NCBI GenBank assembly: GCA_910576535.1
Contig: CAJTKK010000003.1
Span: forward strand, 62,001 to 126,000
Length of the DNA stretch: 64,000 nucleotides
From: an uncultured Lachnospiraceae bacterium
GTDB lineage: Bacteria > Bacillota > Clostridia > Lachnospirales > Lachnospiraceae
Direction: 5' to 3'
Shown here: one piece after another, positions 25,926-34,829 of the stretch
Layout: the number at the start of each line of letters is the position of its first letter
Numbering within the stretch: position 1 is the stretch's first letter
The notes under the pieces: model-generated
Told to the model about the DNA's origin: nothing
Databases searched by the model: none
Seen by the model: the letters and a program-made list of their open reading frames with translations, nothing else
Translations under genes and position numbers: made by a program

Positions 25926-26741
25926 TTATAAGGATATTTCTTTCTTTTGTATATCGTCCAATGGCATATAACTGCATACTGCCATACTGTACTTATTTAT
26001 ACTATCATATTCTTCATAAATTTTAAAATATGCCCCTTCCTTTTTTTGAGCTTTTTTCCTTATTCTTCCTTGTTCAAAGGATTCCCCCTGCCCATCCGCC
26101 TTCCGGCTGTTTCCTTCTTTTCCCCAGCCGCTCCCTTCCTGTCCCACCTGGGGCTGACTGTCCGCATTTTCCTTTTCTCTTTCCCCATTTTCAATTTCGA
26201 TCACGGATTTATCCAGCCCCTGACGCAACCCTTCGCCCGTCAGCTTCATATAGGCTTCTTTCACGGCCCACATACGGAAAAAAATCTTCTCCGGATCCCC
26301 GCCTGCTTTTACCAGCCTTTCCATTAACTCCTGATCCTCCGGCGGAAAAAAACGCTTCACTAAATTGCCTTTTTCCTTTCTATGAACTTGTATGTCAATA
26401 CCTACCTCCTGATTGGAAAAAGCACAGACTACGTAGTTCCTTGAATGGGAAATATTAAAATAAAGATTTTTCTTTCCTTTTAGATAAGGCTTGCCATACT
26501 CTGAATAAATATAAGACAGAGAAAGCGGTTTTGCATTTCTTTGCAAGCCGCCCTCTTCCGTCATCCATTCCTTTGCCCCTGCCTGGATTAAGTATCCAGC
26601 AAGAAGGCTTCTTTTTTTGTCTTCCAGATTTCTGCACTGACACACTTTCTGCCTCCGGATCCCGTCCAGAAACACAAGATTCTTGAGAACCGATTCTTCA
26701 TCAGAAAGCGAAGCCGTATCTGCCCTATAAATCTTAATCAT
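25926..26741 (-). CDS. Sfp-type 4'-phosphopantetheinyl transferase with hydrophilic insertion
   Basis: Transfers phosphopantetheine from CoA to a Ser of carrier proteins. The signature motifs are present: VGIDIQ (metal-ligand Asp 116) and FRMWAVKEAYMK (W158, K161-E162, K166). An N-terminal half resembles the Sfp pseudo-dimer. Unusually, about 50 residues of Lys/Glu/Gln/Gly-rich low-complexity sequence (about 185-236) are inserted before the final AYFKIYEEY strand. At 271 residues it is longer than Sfp (224). No polyketide or peptide synthetase gene is in the window. AGGGGAGA precedes the ATG. Confidence 0.86.
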   Translation of the reverse strand: MIKIYRADTASLSDEESVLKNLVFLDGIRRQKVCQCRNLEDKKRSLLAGYLIQAGAKEWMTEEGGLQRNAKPLSLSYIYSEYGKPYLKGKKNLYFNISHSRNYVVCAFSNQEVGIDIQVHRKEKGNLVKRFFPPEDQELMERLVKAGGDPEKIFFRMWAVKEAYMKLTGEGLRQGLDKSVIEIENGEREKENADSQPQVGQEGSGWGKEGNSRKADGQGESFEQGRIRKKAQKKEGAYFKIYEEYDSINKYSMAVCSYMPLDDIQKKEISL

Positions 26742-26787
26742 ATTTCTCCCCTGCCCTTCGTCCGCCTTTCCGGACCAGAAGCCCCTT

Positions 26788-28575
26788 TTAAGGAGCCTCT
26801 GTCATTCCAATTCCTAACTCTTTTAACTGCACTTCATCCACCACATCCGGCGCATTGGTCAACAGACAAGAAGCGTCTTTGATCTTCGGGAATGCCATGA
26901 CGTCACGGATGCTGTCCCCATGAACCAGCAACATAACCAGCCGGTCCAGACCATAAGCCAGCCCTGCGTGAGGCGGCACTCCATACTTGAACGCATTCAG
27001 CAGAAAACCGAAACGGTTATAAGCATCTTCCTTTTCAAACCCTAATACCTCAAACATCTTTTCCTGCACATCATTCTGGAAAATCCTGACGGATCCCCCG
27101 CCCAGTTCCACGCCGTTTAATACAATATCGTAAGCTTTCGCCCGTACCTTGCCCGGATCAGAATCCAGATAAGCGAGATCCTCATCCATCGGCATAGTAA
27201 AAGGGTGATGCATCGCCACAAAACGGTTCTCTTCCTCATTCCACTCTAGCAAGGGGAATTCCGTCACCCACAAAAACTGGAACCGGCTCTCGTCAATCAG
27301 CCCCATTTGTCTTCCCAGCTCTAAACGCAACGCACCCAGGACGCTCCATACCACCTGGTTCTTGTCTGCCGCAAACAAAAGCATATCCCCGTTTTCACCG
27401 CCCATAGCTTCCACTAAAGCGCTCAGCTCTTCCTCTGTCATGAATTTGGCGAACGAAGACTTATAACTGCCGTCATCCCCAATGCAAAGATAAGCCAGCC
27501 CTTTTGCGCCATATCCTTTCGCCATATCCACAAGGGCATCTATCTTCTTTCTCGGCATTGCTCCCTGCCCCTTAGCATTAATCCCCCTTACGGACCCGCC
27601 GTTATCCAGCGCGGACGCAAATACGCCAAAACCGCAGCCCTTTACCGTTTCCGTCACATCGGTAAGTTCCATGCCAAAACGGGTATCCGGTTTATCGGAA
27701 CCGTAACGGTTCATGGCATCTATCCATTTAATACGGGGAAGCGGGAGCTCCACTTCCAGTCCAATGGCTTCCCGGCATACAAACTGAATCAGCCTTTCAT
27801 TGACATCAATGACATCCTCCACATCCACAAAGGAAAGTTCCATATCCACCTGGGTAAATTCCGGCTGGCGGTCTGCCCGTAAATCCTCATCCCGGAAACA
27901 TTTTGCGATCTGGAAATACCGGTCATAGCCGGAACACATCAAAAGCTGCTTAAACAACTGCGGCGACTGAGGAAGCCCGTAAAAAGTTCCCGGATGCACC
28001 CGGCTTGGAACAAGATAATCCCTGGCCCCTTCCGGCGTAGATTTACCAAGAATCGGCGTTTCTATCTCTAAAAAGCCTTCTTCCGTTAAGAATTTACGGA
28101 TATTTGCCGTTATTGCGCTGCGCAAAATCAGGTTACGCTGTAAATCAGGCCTGCGCAGATCGAGATAACGGTATTTCAGCCTCAGTTCTTCCTTTGTTTT
28201 TGAATCCGCCTCTATTGGGAAAGGCGGCGTCTCCGCTTCCGACAGAATACGGACCTGTTTTGCACGGATCTCGATATCGCCGGTAGCAATGGCTTCGTTC
28301 ACTGCCCCCGCTCTTTTTTCCACCGTCCCTACTACTGCAACCACGAATTCGCTCCTCATTTTTTCCGCTTTGGCAAAATTCTCCCCTCCGCAGTCATTCT
28401 CTTCAAAAATAATCTGAAGCAATCCGGAACGGTCCCTCAAATCAACAAAAATAATTCCTCCTTTATTACGCTGCTTTTGAACCCATCCCATTACGGTCAC
28501 GCTCTCCCCTACATGGGCTGCAGACAATTCCCCGCAGCGGTGTGTTCTCTTTAAGCCTCTCATTGCTTCTGCCAT
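26788..28575 (-). CDS. aspS: Aspartyl-tRNA synthetase
   Basis: Class IIb aminoacyl-tRNA synthetase of bacterial type, about 595 residues. It has an N-terminal OB fold (VMGWVQKQRNKGG), a catalytic core with motif 2 FRDEDLRADRQPEFTQ, a bacterial GAD insertion domain, and motif 3 GLAYGLDRLVML. The ATG at 28575 (MAEAMRGL) has AGAGGAA 8 bases before it. The longer frame starts at 28593, and its own ATG overlaps this site, so it is rejected. It is encoded 80 bases downstream of hisS; the pairing hisS-aspS is common in Firmicutes. Confidence 0.96.
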   Translation of the reverse strand: MAEAMRGLKRTHRCGELSAAHVGESVTVMGWVQKQRNKGGIIFVDLRDRSGLLQIIFEENDCGGENFAKAEKMRSEFVVAVVGTVEKRAGAVNEAIATGDIEIRAKQVRILSEAETPPFPIEADSKTKEELRLKYRYLDLRRPDLQRNLILRSAITANIRKFLTEEGFLEIETPILGKSTPEGARDYLVPSRVHPGTFYGLPQSPQLFKQLLMCSGYDRYFQIAKCFRDEDLRADRQPEFTQVDMELSFVDVEDVIDVNERLIQFVCREAIGLEVELPLPRIKWIDAMNRYGSDKPDTRFGMELTDVTETVKGCGFGVFASALDNGGSVRGINAKGQGAMPRKKIDALVDMAKGYGAKGLAYLCIGDDGSYKSSFAKFMTEEELSALVEAMGGENGDMLLFAADKNQVVWSVLGALRLELGRQMGLIDESRFQFLWVTEFPLLEWNEEENRFVAMHHPFTMPMDEDLAYLDSDPGKVRAKAYDIVLNGVELGGGSVRIFQNDVQEKMFEVLGFEKEDAYNRFGFLLNAFKYGVPPHAGLAYGLDRLVMLLVHGDSIRDVMAFPKIKDASCLLTNAPDVVDEVQLKELGIGMTEAP

Positions 28576-28655
28576 CACAAATATTCCTCTCATTCTGCCT
28601 TTCCAGGCATTATTATCTCTTCCTGTCCTTATCTGTCCTTGTTTGCCCTTATCTC

Positions 28656-29918
28656 CTACTGTTTCAAAGGGTTTTTATAAAACTCGGCGAATTCCGTATA
28701 TCCATCCCCGCTTAACTGCTCTTTCTGGAACTTTTTATTTTTATTCATACGCGTTACCAATACTTGTGCGCCCTTTTCTCTTTCTTCCTGCGCTTTTGCA
28801 ATAATTCCGCAAAGCCGCCCGGTATCCATCCCTTTTTCCACCAAATAAGCAACTTTCCTATGTTCGCCTGGGATTTGGAAGCCGTTTTCCATCATAATCA
28901 GGATGATTCTCTCAAAACCAATGGAAAAACCGCAGGCAGGCACATCCTTTCCTGTAAATTTGCCGACCATCCCATCATAGCGCCCGCCTCCCCCGCAGCT
29001 TCCTCCGAATTGCGTCATGGCAATCTCAAAAATCGTCCCTGTATAATAAGACATCCCACGGACTAACGAAGGGTCAAAAACAATTTCAAACTCCGAAGCC
29101 TTTGTCGCCTTCACGCTGGCCATAATTTCCTCAAGGCCCTGACTTACCTCCGTCTCCAATACGCCCTGGAGCTTTTGTGACAAGTAAAGAAGACCGTCCT
29201 TTGCTTCTTCCAGCCCTTGAAAAAGATCCAGATATTTTTCGATGCTTTCCGCTTCCAATCCATACTCTTTTAGTTCCGCGGACACCCCGTCCATCCCAAT
29301 CTTATCCATCTTGTCCAAAATAATGAACACATTATCATAGGATTCCTCCGGGAAACCACTGTAGGCCGCCATCGCTTTTAAGATTCTTCTGTCATTTATC
29401 CTTATCTGGAAATTCCGAAACCCCAGTTTGCCCAGCGTTGTTGTAGTAGCCAGAATCAGTTCGATTTCCGCCAAGTTGGAAGGTTCCCCCAAAATATCAA
29501 TATCACACTGCATAAACTGACGGTACCGCCCCTTCTGCGGCCGGTCCGCCCTCCAGACATTCCCCATCTGCAGCGCTTTAAAAGGCGATGGAAGCTCATT
29601 GGAATGGTTGGAATAATAACGCACCAGCGGAACTGTCAGGTCATACCTCAATCCCCCATCCACCAAGTCTTCCTCCCCCCTGGCATTTTCCAGATCCAGC
29701 TTTTCTCCCCGCTTTAAAATCTTAAAAATCAGCTTTTCATTCTCCCCTCCCTGTTTGCTGCTCAGGTTGGCAATATTCTCCACACAGGGGGTTTCTATGG
29801 AAGTAAAACCGAATTTTCCATAGGTTTCTTTAATTACACTGATCACATAATCCCTAAGCTGCATTTCCAAAGGCATAATGTCCCTCATACCGGTAACCGG
29901 CTTTTTACTAAGCGCCAT
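28656..29918 (-). CDS. hisS: Histidyl-tRNA synthetase, archaeal/eukaryotic-like type
   Basis: Class II synthetase of 420 residues. Motif 2 is in GNVWRADRPQKGRYRQF, and the histidine-binding motifs are LVRGMSYYTG and CGFSIGFERI. The segment after motif 1 reads GLRYDLTVPLVRY, as in archaeal and eukaryotic enzymes. Most bacterial HisRS have LRPEGT there. The N-terminus (GMRDIMPLEMQLRDYV) also fits that type. AGGAGAG precedes the ATG. The promoter is clear, but I see no T-box motif in the leader. It leads the hisS-aspS operon. Confidence 0.94.
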   Translation of the reverse strand: MALSKKPVTGMRDIMPLEMQLRDYVISVIKETYGKFGFTSIETPCVENIANLSSKQGGENEKLIFKILKRGEKLDLENARGEEDLVDGGLRYDLTVPLVRYYSNHSNELPSPFKALQMGNVWRADRPQKGRYRQFMQCDIDILGEPSNLAEIELILATTTTLGKLGFRNFQIRINDRRILKAMAAYSGFPEESYDNVFIILDKMDKIGMDGVSAELKEYGLEAESIEKYLDLFQGLEEAKDGLLYLSQKLQGVLETEVSQGLEEIMASVKATKASEFEIVFDPSLVRGMSYYTGTIFEIAMTQFGGSCGGGGRYDGMVGKFTGKDVPACGFSIGFERIILIMMENGFQIPGEHRKVAYLVEKGMDTGRLCGIIAKAQEEREKGAQVLVTRMNKNKKFQKEQLSGDGYTEFAEFYKNPLKQ

Positions 29919-29987
29919 AATTTACTCTCCTATTTTCAGAAGCTTTCCTTTCTATTACCTGAAAAGCCCCATTTTGCTTTTTAAACG

Positions 29988-30016
29988 ATTTTACACCGTT
30001 TGCACAGGTTTTTCAA
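29988..30016 (-). promoter_or_regulatory. Sigma-A promoter for hisS-aspS
   Basis: On the minus strand TTGAAA (30011-30016), 17 bases, TAAAAT (29988-29993), about 65 bases before hisS. The 304-base gap 29919-30222 holds this promoter, the oppositely directed chemoreceptor promoter, and nothing else I can recognise. Confidence 0.85.
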
Positions 30017-30153
30017 CTCCCTTGACGCACTTTCTTTTTCTCCGGCAAAAGCCGTCCAATTGATTCATATGTTGTTTTACCATTTCATCAGCAGCCTCTC
30101 CCCTTTATGCTCTTTTCCATCACACTTCGCAGATTTATAGGCGCCATTGCAGA

Positions 30154-30182
30154 TTGAAAAATATCATTTGCTTTGTTATAAT
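30154..30182 (+). promoter_or_regulatory. Sigma-A promoter for the chemoreceptor
   Basis: TTGAAA (30154-30159), 17 bases, perfect TATAAT (30177-30182); AGGAG lies before the ATG at 30223. This is a sigma-A rather than a sigma-28 type promoter. Confidence 0.88.
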
Positions 30183-30222
30183 AATTGACGCAAAAACAAT
30201 AGCATAAGAGGAGTAAAGGATC

Positions 30223-31734
30223 ATGAGGAAAACGTATACGGAATCATTTGAAGAACTGGAATTCATGAACGGAAAAATGCTGATCGGTTACGGAATCACT
30301 GTGGCAGTGCTGTTTGCCGCCTATCTTGTGGAATTGCTGAAGGGAAACCGGACTCCCGGTTATATCGCAGTATTTTCCGCATTGCTTCTGACCCCCTTTC
30401 TTTTGTCCTTTCTAATATACCGGAAAGACAAAGGCTCGCTGACCGTAAGAACGGTAGCTGCGGCGGGATACGGGATATTATACGCTTTTGTGCTATGGAC
30501 CAGCGTAAGCATACTTTCCTTTGTCTATATTATTCCCATGTTAGTTATATTTTCTTTGTACCAAGATAAAAAACTGGCGATGACCACAGGAATCTCAACA
30601 CTGATCATTAACATTGTTTTTATTGTGATCAATATGATAAAAGGGGCTACCAAAGACGATATCGTAAATTTTGAAATTGAAATCGCGCTTATCCTTATGG
30701 TGGCAGGATATTCTTATATGGTTTCCAAAGCCCTTGACAGGATATCTTCCCAAAAAATACAAGTGATTGAAAAGGAAAAAGAAAAAGCAGCGGGAATTCT
30801 CGATAAAATGGTGGAGGCAGTCAGTCATCTGAGCGTAAATATTGCCAATATCACGGAAGAATCGAGGCAGATCGCAGAACAAGGCAAAAGCAGCAAAGCG
30901 GCAGTAAGCGATATCGTCACCGGAACCAATGAACTGGCAGGAACTATCCAAAACCAACTGCGCATGACGGAAAATATCAGCCGGCTGGTTTCCTCCACCC
31001 AGCAGTCTGCAATGGATGTCCAGGTCAAATTTGTAGGCACAAGGAAGATGTTAGAAGAAGGGAACCAGGACATGGCAGAGCTTGGAAAAACCTCGCTTCT
31101 TAGCAGGAAAGCCGGACATGAAGTGGACATGACAATGGCAGACCTTATGAAGAGAACCTCCGAAGCCAAAGAAATCCTTAGTTTAATTGAAGAAGTGACC
31201 AGCCAAACTACGCTGTTAGCCCTAAATGCAAGCATTGAGGCAGCACATGCAGGGGAAGCGGGCAAAGGCTTTGCTGTAGTAGCCGATGAAATCAAAAAGC
31301 TGGCCGAACAGACAACGGAAGCCACAGACAGTATATCCAGAATTTTTCTGGAACTGCAAAAGCAGGCTGATAAGGCAGGCGTCAGCGTAGATGGGCTGAT
31401 CCGTACAAACGAACAACAGACTGGGCTTGCCGAAAAAGCAAAGGAAACATTTGACAAGATAAAAACCGACATCGATGAAGTCAGCCAGAGTATGGACATC
31501 CAGCATTCCGATATGGAACGGATCGTAGAAAGCAACGGAGAAATAAGCAGAAGCGTGGAAAGCCTGAGCGCATTCAGCGAAGAATTGCTTGCCAATGCGG
31601 AAAATACGCAGAATATGTCAGATAAAACAGTAACCGGGACCGTTAATATTTCGGGCCTGCTTGCCGGCGTAGTGGAGGAAATAGACCGATTGCAGGAGAT
31701 CATTGACCATTCCAGTGATCCCTGTTCATTATAG
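30223..31734 (+). CDS. Methyl-accepting chemotaxis protein with six-TM sensor
   Basis: Chemoreceptor of 503 residues. The N-terminal ~175 residues contain six closely spaced hydrophobic helices with only short loops, so there is no extracellular Cache or 4HB domain. A coiled region and the signalling hairpin follow, with its tip in TLLALNASIEAAHAGEAGKG. The pattern suggests sensing within or at the membrane, for example of energy state or a hydrophobic ligand. No HAMP domain is obvious. It is a single gene with its own promoter and terminator. No che genes are in the window. Confidence 0.92.
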   Translation: MRKTYTESFEELEFMNGKMLIGYGITVAVLFAAYLVELLKGNRTPGYIAVFSALLLTPFLLSFLIYRKDKGSLTVRTVAAAGYGILYAFVLWTSVSILSFVYIIPMLVIFSLYQDKKLAMTTGISTLIINIVFIVINMIKGATKDDIVNFEIEIALILMVAGYSYMVSKALDRISSQKIQVIEKEKEKAAGILDKMVEAVSHLSVNIANITEESRQIAEQGKSSKAAVSDIVTGTNELAGTIQNQLRMTENISRLVSSTQQSAMDVQVKFVGTRKMLEEGNQDMAELGKTSLLSRKAGHEVDMTMADLMKRTSEAKEILSLIEEVTSQTTLLALNASIEAAHAGEAGKGFAVVADEIKKLAEQTTEATDSISRIFLELQKQADKAGVSVDGLIRTNEQQTGLAEKAKETFDKIKTDIDEVSQSMDIQHSDMERIVESNGEISRSVESLSAFSEELLANAENTQNMSDKTVTGTVNISGLLAGVVEEIDRLQEIIDHSSDPCSL

Positions 31735-31760
31735 GGGTGTATGAGAAATGACATACACCC
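31735..31760 (+). terminator. Terminator after the chemoreceptor
   Basis: GGGTGTATG (31735-31743), loop of 8, CATACACCC (31752-31760), then TTACCAGTTTATT. Perfect 9-bp stem beginning at the stop codon. It may work in both directions for the convergent hemZ. Confidence 0.7.
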
Positions 31761-31818
31761 TTACCAGTTTATTCCTCCGGCTCCCATTTGCTTATCCCCC
31801 AACGCCCAAAAACAAAAC

Positions 31819-33258
31819 CTATGAATCAAGGAAAAGCCGTTTCTTCCGTTCTATCATCTCATCAATCCTGTCTATATATTGGGCAACATCCTTTACATTC
31901 TCACACCGTTCTATGCGCCCGTCCGGGTACACCCTTTTACTGATCGAACCGGCGCCACAGGCAACTATAGTCTGCACTTCCTCCATAATCAAAATATTGT
32001 AAATGCCGTATTTCCCCGGCTGTGCATAACCCACATTTTCAAAATTGCCGGACATATTTTTCTGCCGGTACAAGTAATAGGGCCGCATCCCCATATCCAT
32101 GGCCGCCTTTGCCGCTATTTCCATGGTAATATCCGTATTATTCAAAGCCGATATCCCATTTTCTTCAATCCAACGGTTTAAGCCCGATGCTCTCTTCACC
32201 GCAAGGGAATGCACGGTCAGGCTGTCTGGGCGCAGTTTTGCGATTTCCCTGACGGTATATGCCACATCCTCCTGTGTTTCGCCGGGAAGCCCCAGAATAA
32301 TATCCATATTAATATTATCAAAACCTTCCCTTCTCGCCATGGCAAAAGCATCTTTTACTTGCTCCACCGAATGATGCCTTCCGATGATCTTTAAAGTCTC
32401 CTCTTTCATGGTCTGCGGATTAACGGAAATCCGGGTAATGGGATACTTTTTCAACGTCTCCAGCTTTTGCTCCGTTATGCTGTCTGCCCGTCCCGCCTCC
32501 ACGGTAAATTCCTGCACGCATCCCAAATCAAAATATTTGCCCATCAAGGCAAGAAGCCTGTCCAGCTCTTCAGGATCCAGCGTTGTCGGAGTTCCTCCCC
32601 CTATGTATACAGTATCCAACAGTTTGCCTTCATAAGCCTTACTAATATACGCTATCTCCTTTTCCAGCGCATCCAGATAATCCCCTACCCGTTTTTTCCA
32701 TACTCCGATGGGGTAGGAAGGAAAGGAGCAATACAGACAGGTTGTGGGGCAAAAAGGAATGCCAATATAAAGGCTGTAACCGTCTTTATAGTGAAGGGAG
32801 GATAAGATCTGCTTTTCCCTCTTGGCGATATCAATGCTCAGTTTTCCTTTTTCCTCACTAATAAAATAAATCCGTTTCATCTCCTCCAAGATACCGTCTT
32901 CTTCCCATCCTTCTTCCAGCATCCCCATAGGGATTTTCGTAGGACGTATCCCTGTCAGGGTTCCCCAGGGCAGCTCTTTTTCCAAATGCTTAGATAAAAC
33001 TTCATAAATGAGCTGTTTTAAAATATTTTTAATTTCTGTCCGTCCTGCCCCGGCGGCATACTGCGCCCGGCATCCCCCTCCTTCCATCTTTTTTCCTAGC
33101 CGCATCCTTATCCCGTTTTCCTCAAAATCAATAAAAATAGCTTCCGGATCTCTTCCTTCCATACACAGCACTTTCACATCCTCCCCCGGATAAAAAGCTT
33201 TTATGAGGGAATGAATATCATATTCAAATTGAGGTTTATTAATAAACACTTTCTGCAT
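31819..33258 (-). CDS. hemZ: Coproporphyrinogen dehydrogenase-like radical SAM protein HemZ
   Basis: HemN-like radical-SAM protein of 479 residues. The cluster motif IPFCPTTCLYCSF is CxxxCxxC, and GGGTPTTL and the NxNMDIILGLPGE region are typical of HemN/HemZ. The ~150-residue N-terminal extension before the radical-SAM core is typical of HemZ rather than HemW. Expected reaction: anaerobic decarboxylation of coproporphyrinogen III, though HemZ proteins are also found where no full haem pathway exists. AAGGAGA precedes the ATG. Its promoter is back-to-back with that of the MATE gene. Confidence 0.88.
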   Translation of the reverse strand: MQKVFINKPQFEYDIHSLIKAFYPGEDVKVLCMEGRDPEAIFIDFEENGIRMRLGKKMEGGGCRAQYAAGAGRTEIKNILKQLIYEVLSKHLEKELPWGTLTGIRPTKIPMGMLEEGWEEDGILEEMKRIYFISEEKGKLSIDIAKREKQILSSLHYKDGYSLYIGIPFCPTTCLYCSFPSYPIGVWKKRVGDYLDALEKEIAYISKAYEGKLLDTVYIGGGTPTTLDPEELDRLLALMGKYFDLGCVQEFTVEAGRADSITEQKLETLKKYPITRISVNPQTMKEETLKIIGRHHSVEQVKDAFAMARREGFDNINMDIILGLPGETQEDVAYTVREIAKLRPDSLTVHSLAVKRASGLNRWIEENGISALNNTDITMEIAAKAAMDMGMRPYYLYRQKNMSGNFENVGYAQPGKYGIYNILIMEEVQTIVACGAGSISKRVYPDGRIERCENVKDVAQYIDRIDEMIERKKRLFLDS

Positions 33259-33321
33259 TCTGCTTCTCCTTCTAACCTTTTATAAATACTATATAAAATA
33301 ACCTTGCCATTTGCATTTCAT

Positions 33322-33350
33322 ATTATAATACTCTCAATTTCCTCTGTCCA
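33322..33350 (-). promoter_or_regulatory. hemZ promoter
   Basis: On the minus strand TGGACA (33345-33350), 17 bases, perfect TATAAT (33322-33327), about 65 bases before hemZ. Its -35 occupies the same six base pairs as that of the opposite promoter. Confidence 0.82.
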
Positions 33351-33373
33351 CCAGGAAAAATCGGCGCTATAAT
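33345..33373 (+). promoter_or_regulatory. MATE gene promoter sharing its -35 with hemZ
   Basis: TGTCCA (33345-33350), 17 bases, perfect TATAAT (33368-33373). The -35 is weak in this direction. The two promoters are mutually exclusive in RNA polymerase occupancy. Confidence 0.6.
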
Positions 33374-33412
33374 TAGAACTAGCGTTAAAAAATATGGAAA
33401 GGAGACAGGCAT

Positions 33413-34795
33413 ATGACTTCTGCAAAAGCCTCACCAAAAACAACTTTAATGACCGAAGGCTCTATATGGAAAAAAATCATTGCCTTCGCATTCCCGCTCT
33501 TTCTTGGGAATCTTTTTCAGCAGCTATATAACACCGCAGATTCCCTGATCGTGGGAAACTTCCTGGGCAGTAATGCGCTTGCTGCTGTCAGCTCTTCCGG
33601 AAACCTTATCTTTCTTATGGTAGGTTTTTTTAACGGGATCGCCATGGGAGCCGGCGTGGTAATTGCCAGATATTATGGCGCAAGAGAAATAAAAGAAGTG
33701 AAAAAAGCAGTACATACTACCATTGCCTTCGGCCTCGCGGCCGGGATCCTTTTAACGGCAGCGGGTACCCTTTTAACCTCGCGCATTCTTATATGGATGG
33801 GAACGCCAGCCGATGTTCTTCCGGAATCCACCGTATATTTCCGCATTTATTTTATGGGTTCCCTTTCTTTTGTTATGTACAATGTGTTCGTGGGTATTTT
33901 ACAGTCCGTAGGGGACAGCCGTCATCCCTTAATCTATCTGATTGTTTCATCCCTGATCAATATCCTGCTCGATCTGCTGTTTGTAGGGGTCTTAGGCTTT
34001 GGTGTAGGGGCTGCTGCCCTGGCTACCATCCTTTCCCAGTTTATCAGCGCGCTTTTATGTCTTTTCCGCCTCGTTTATAAAAGCCCGGAGGATTATCAAG
34101 TGTCAGTGAAGCGGATCCGCTTTGATCTTCCTATGCTGCGCCAGATTATTTCCAACGGCCTCCCTGCCGGGTTCCAGAACTCCATCATTGCCTTTGCCAA
34201 TGTCATTGTACAGTCCAACATTAACAAATTTGGCAAAATGGCAGTTGCAGGCTGCGGCGCCTATTCCAAGATAGAAGGCTTCGGCTTTCTTCCCATCACC
34301 TGTTTCGCCCTTGCCCTTACCACCTTTATCAGCCAGAATCTTGGGGCAAAACAATATGAACGGGCAAAAAAAGGGGCTCGTTTCGGCATCCTCTGCTCCG
34401 TCATCATGGCAGAACTGGTAGGCATCTTTATTTACTTCACTATCCCCGTCCTTATCTCTGCTTTTAACCGCACCCCGGAAGTCATCGCGTACGGGACGGC
34501 GCAGGCAAGAACGGTCACCCTTTTTTACTGCCTGCTGGCCTTCTCCCACTGTATTGCAGGCATCCTAAGAGGCGCAGGGAAAGCCACTGTGCCAATGCTT
34601 ACCATGCTCTGTTTCTGGTGCATCGTCCGGGTGTCCTACATTACTTTCATCGTACGCTTTATCCCGGTCATCCGCGTCATTTTCTGGGCATACCCTCTCA
34701 CATGGTCCCTTAGTTCCATCGTCTTTCTCATCTATTTCCTGAAAGCCGACTGGGTACACGGTTTTGAAACACCGCATAAGGCGGCGGCAGGCTAA
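33413..34795 (+). CDS. MATE-family multidrug/cation exporter
   Basis: Polytopic membrane protein of 460 residues with about 12 TM helices. The start has the family pattern FLGNLFQQLYNTADSLIVG, and the second half repeats the fold. MATE proteins extrude cationic drugs or metabolites using Na or H gradients. No regulator is adjacent. GAAAGGAGACAGGC precedes the ATG. It converges on glycerate kinase with only 16 bases between the stop codons. Confidence 0.93.
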   Translation: MTSAKASPKTTLMTEGSIWKKIIAFAFPLFLGNLFQQLYNTADSLIVGNFLGSNALAAVSSSGNLIFLMVGFFNGIAMGAGVVIARYYGAREIKEVKKAVHTTIAFGLAAGILLTAAGTLLTSRILIWMGTPADVLPESTVYFRIYFMGSLSFVMYNVFVGILQSVGDSRHPLIYLIVSSLINILLDLLFVGVLGFGVGAAALATILSQFISALLCLFRLVYKSPEDYQVSVKRIRFDLPMLRQIISNGLPAGFQNSIIAFANVIVQSNINKFGKMAVAGCGAYSKIEGFGFLPITCFALALTTFISQNLGAKQYERAKKGARFGILCSVIMAELVGIFIYFTIPVLISAFNRTPEVIAYGTAQARTVTLFYCLLAFSHCIAGILRGAGKATVPMLTMLCFWCIVRVSYITFIVRFIPVIRVIFWAYPLTWSLSSIVFLIYFLKADWVHGFETPHKAAAG

Positions 34796-34829
34796 GCTTC
34801 CATCATATCGCTTACCGTATGCTGCCGCC
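34780..34829. repeat. Inverted repeat across convergent stops
   Basis: GGCGGCGGCA (34780-34789) and TAAGC (34793-34797) pair with GCTTA (34810-34814) and TGCTGCCGCC (34820-34829). The stem covers the 3' ends of both the MATE and glycerate kinase genes. No U-tract is seen on either strand, so it is a candidate shared 3' structure rather than a clear terminator. Confidence 0.55.

Noticed and set aside
29919..30222. T-box riboswitch before hisS
   Set aside because: No AGGGUGGnACCGCG-like antiterminator motif or terminator stem is present; only two opposed promoters are seen.
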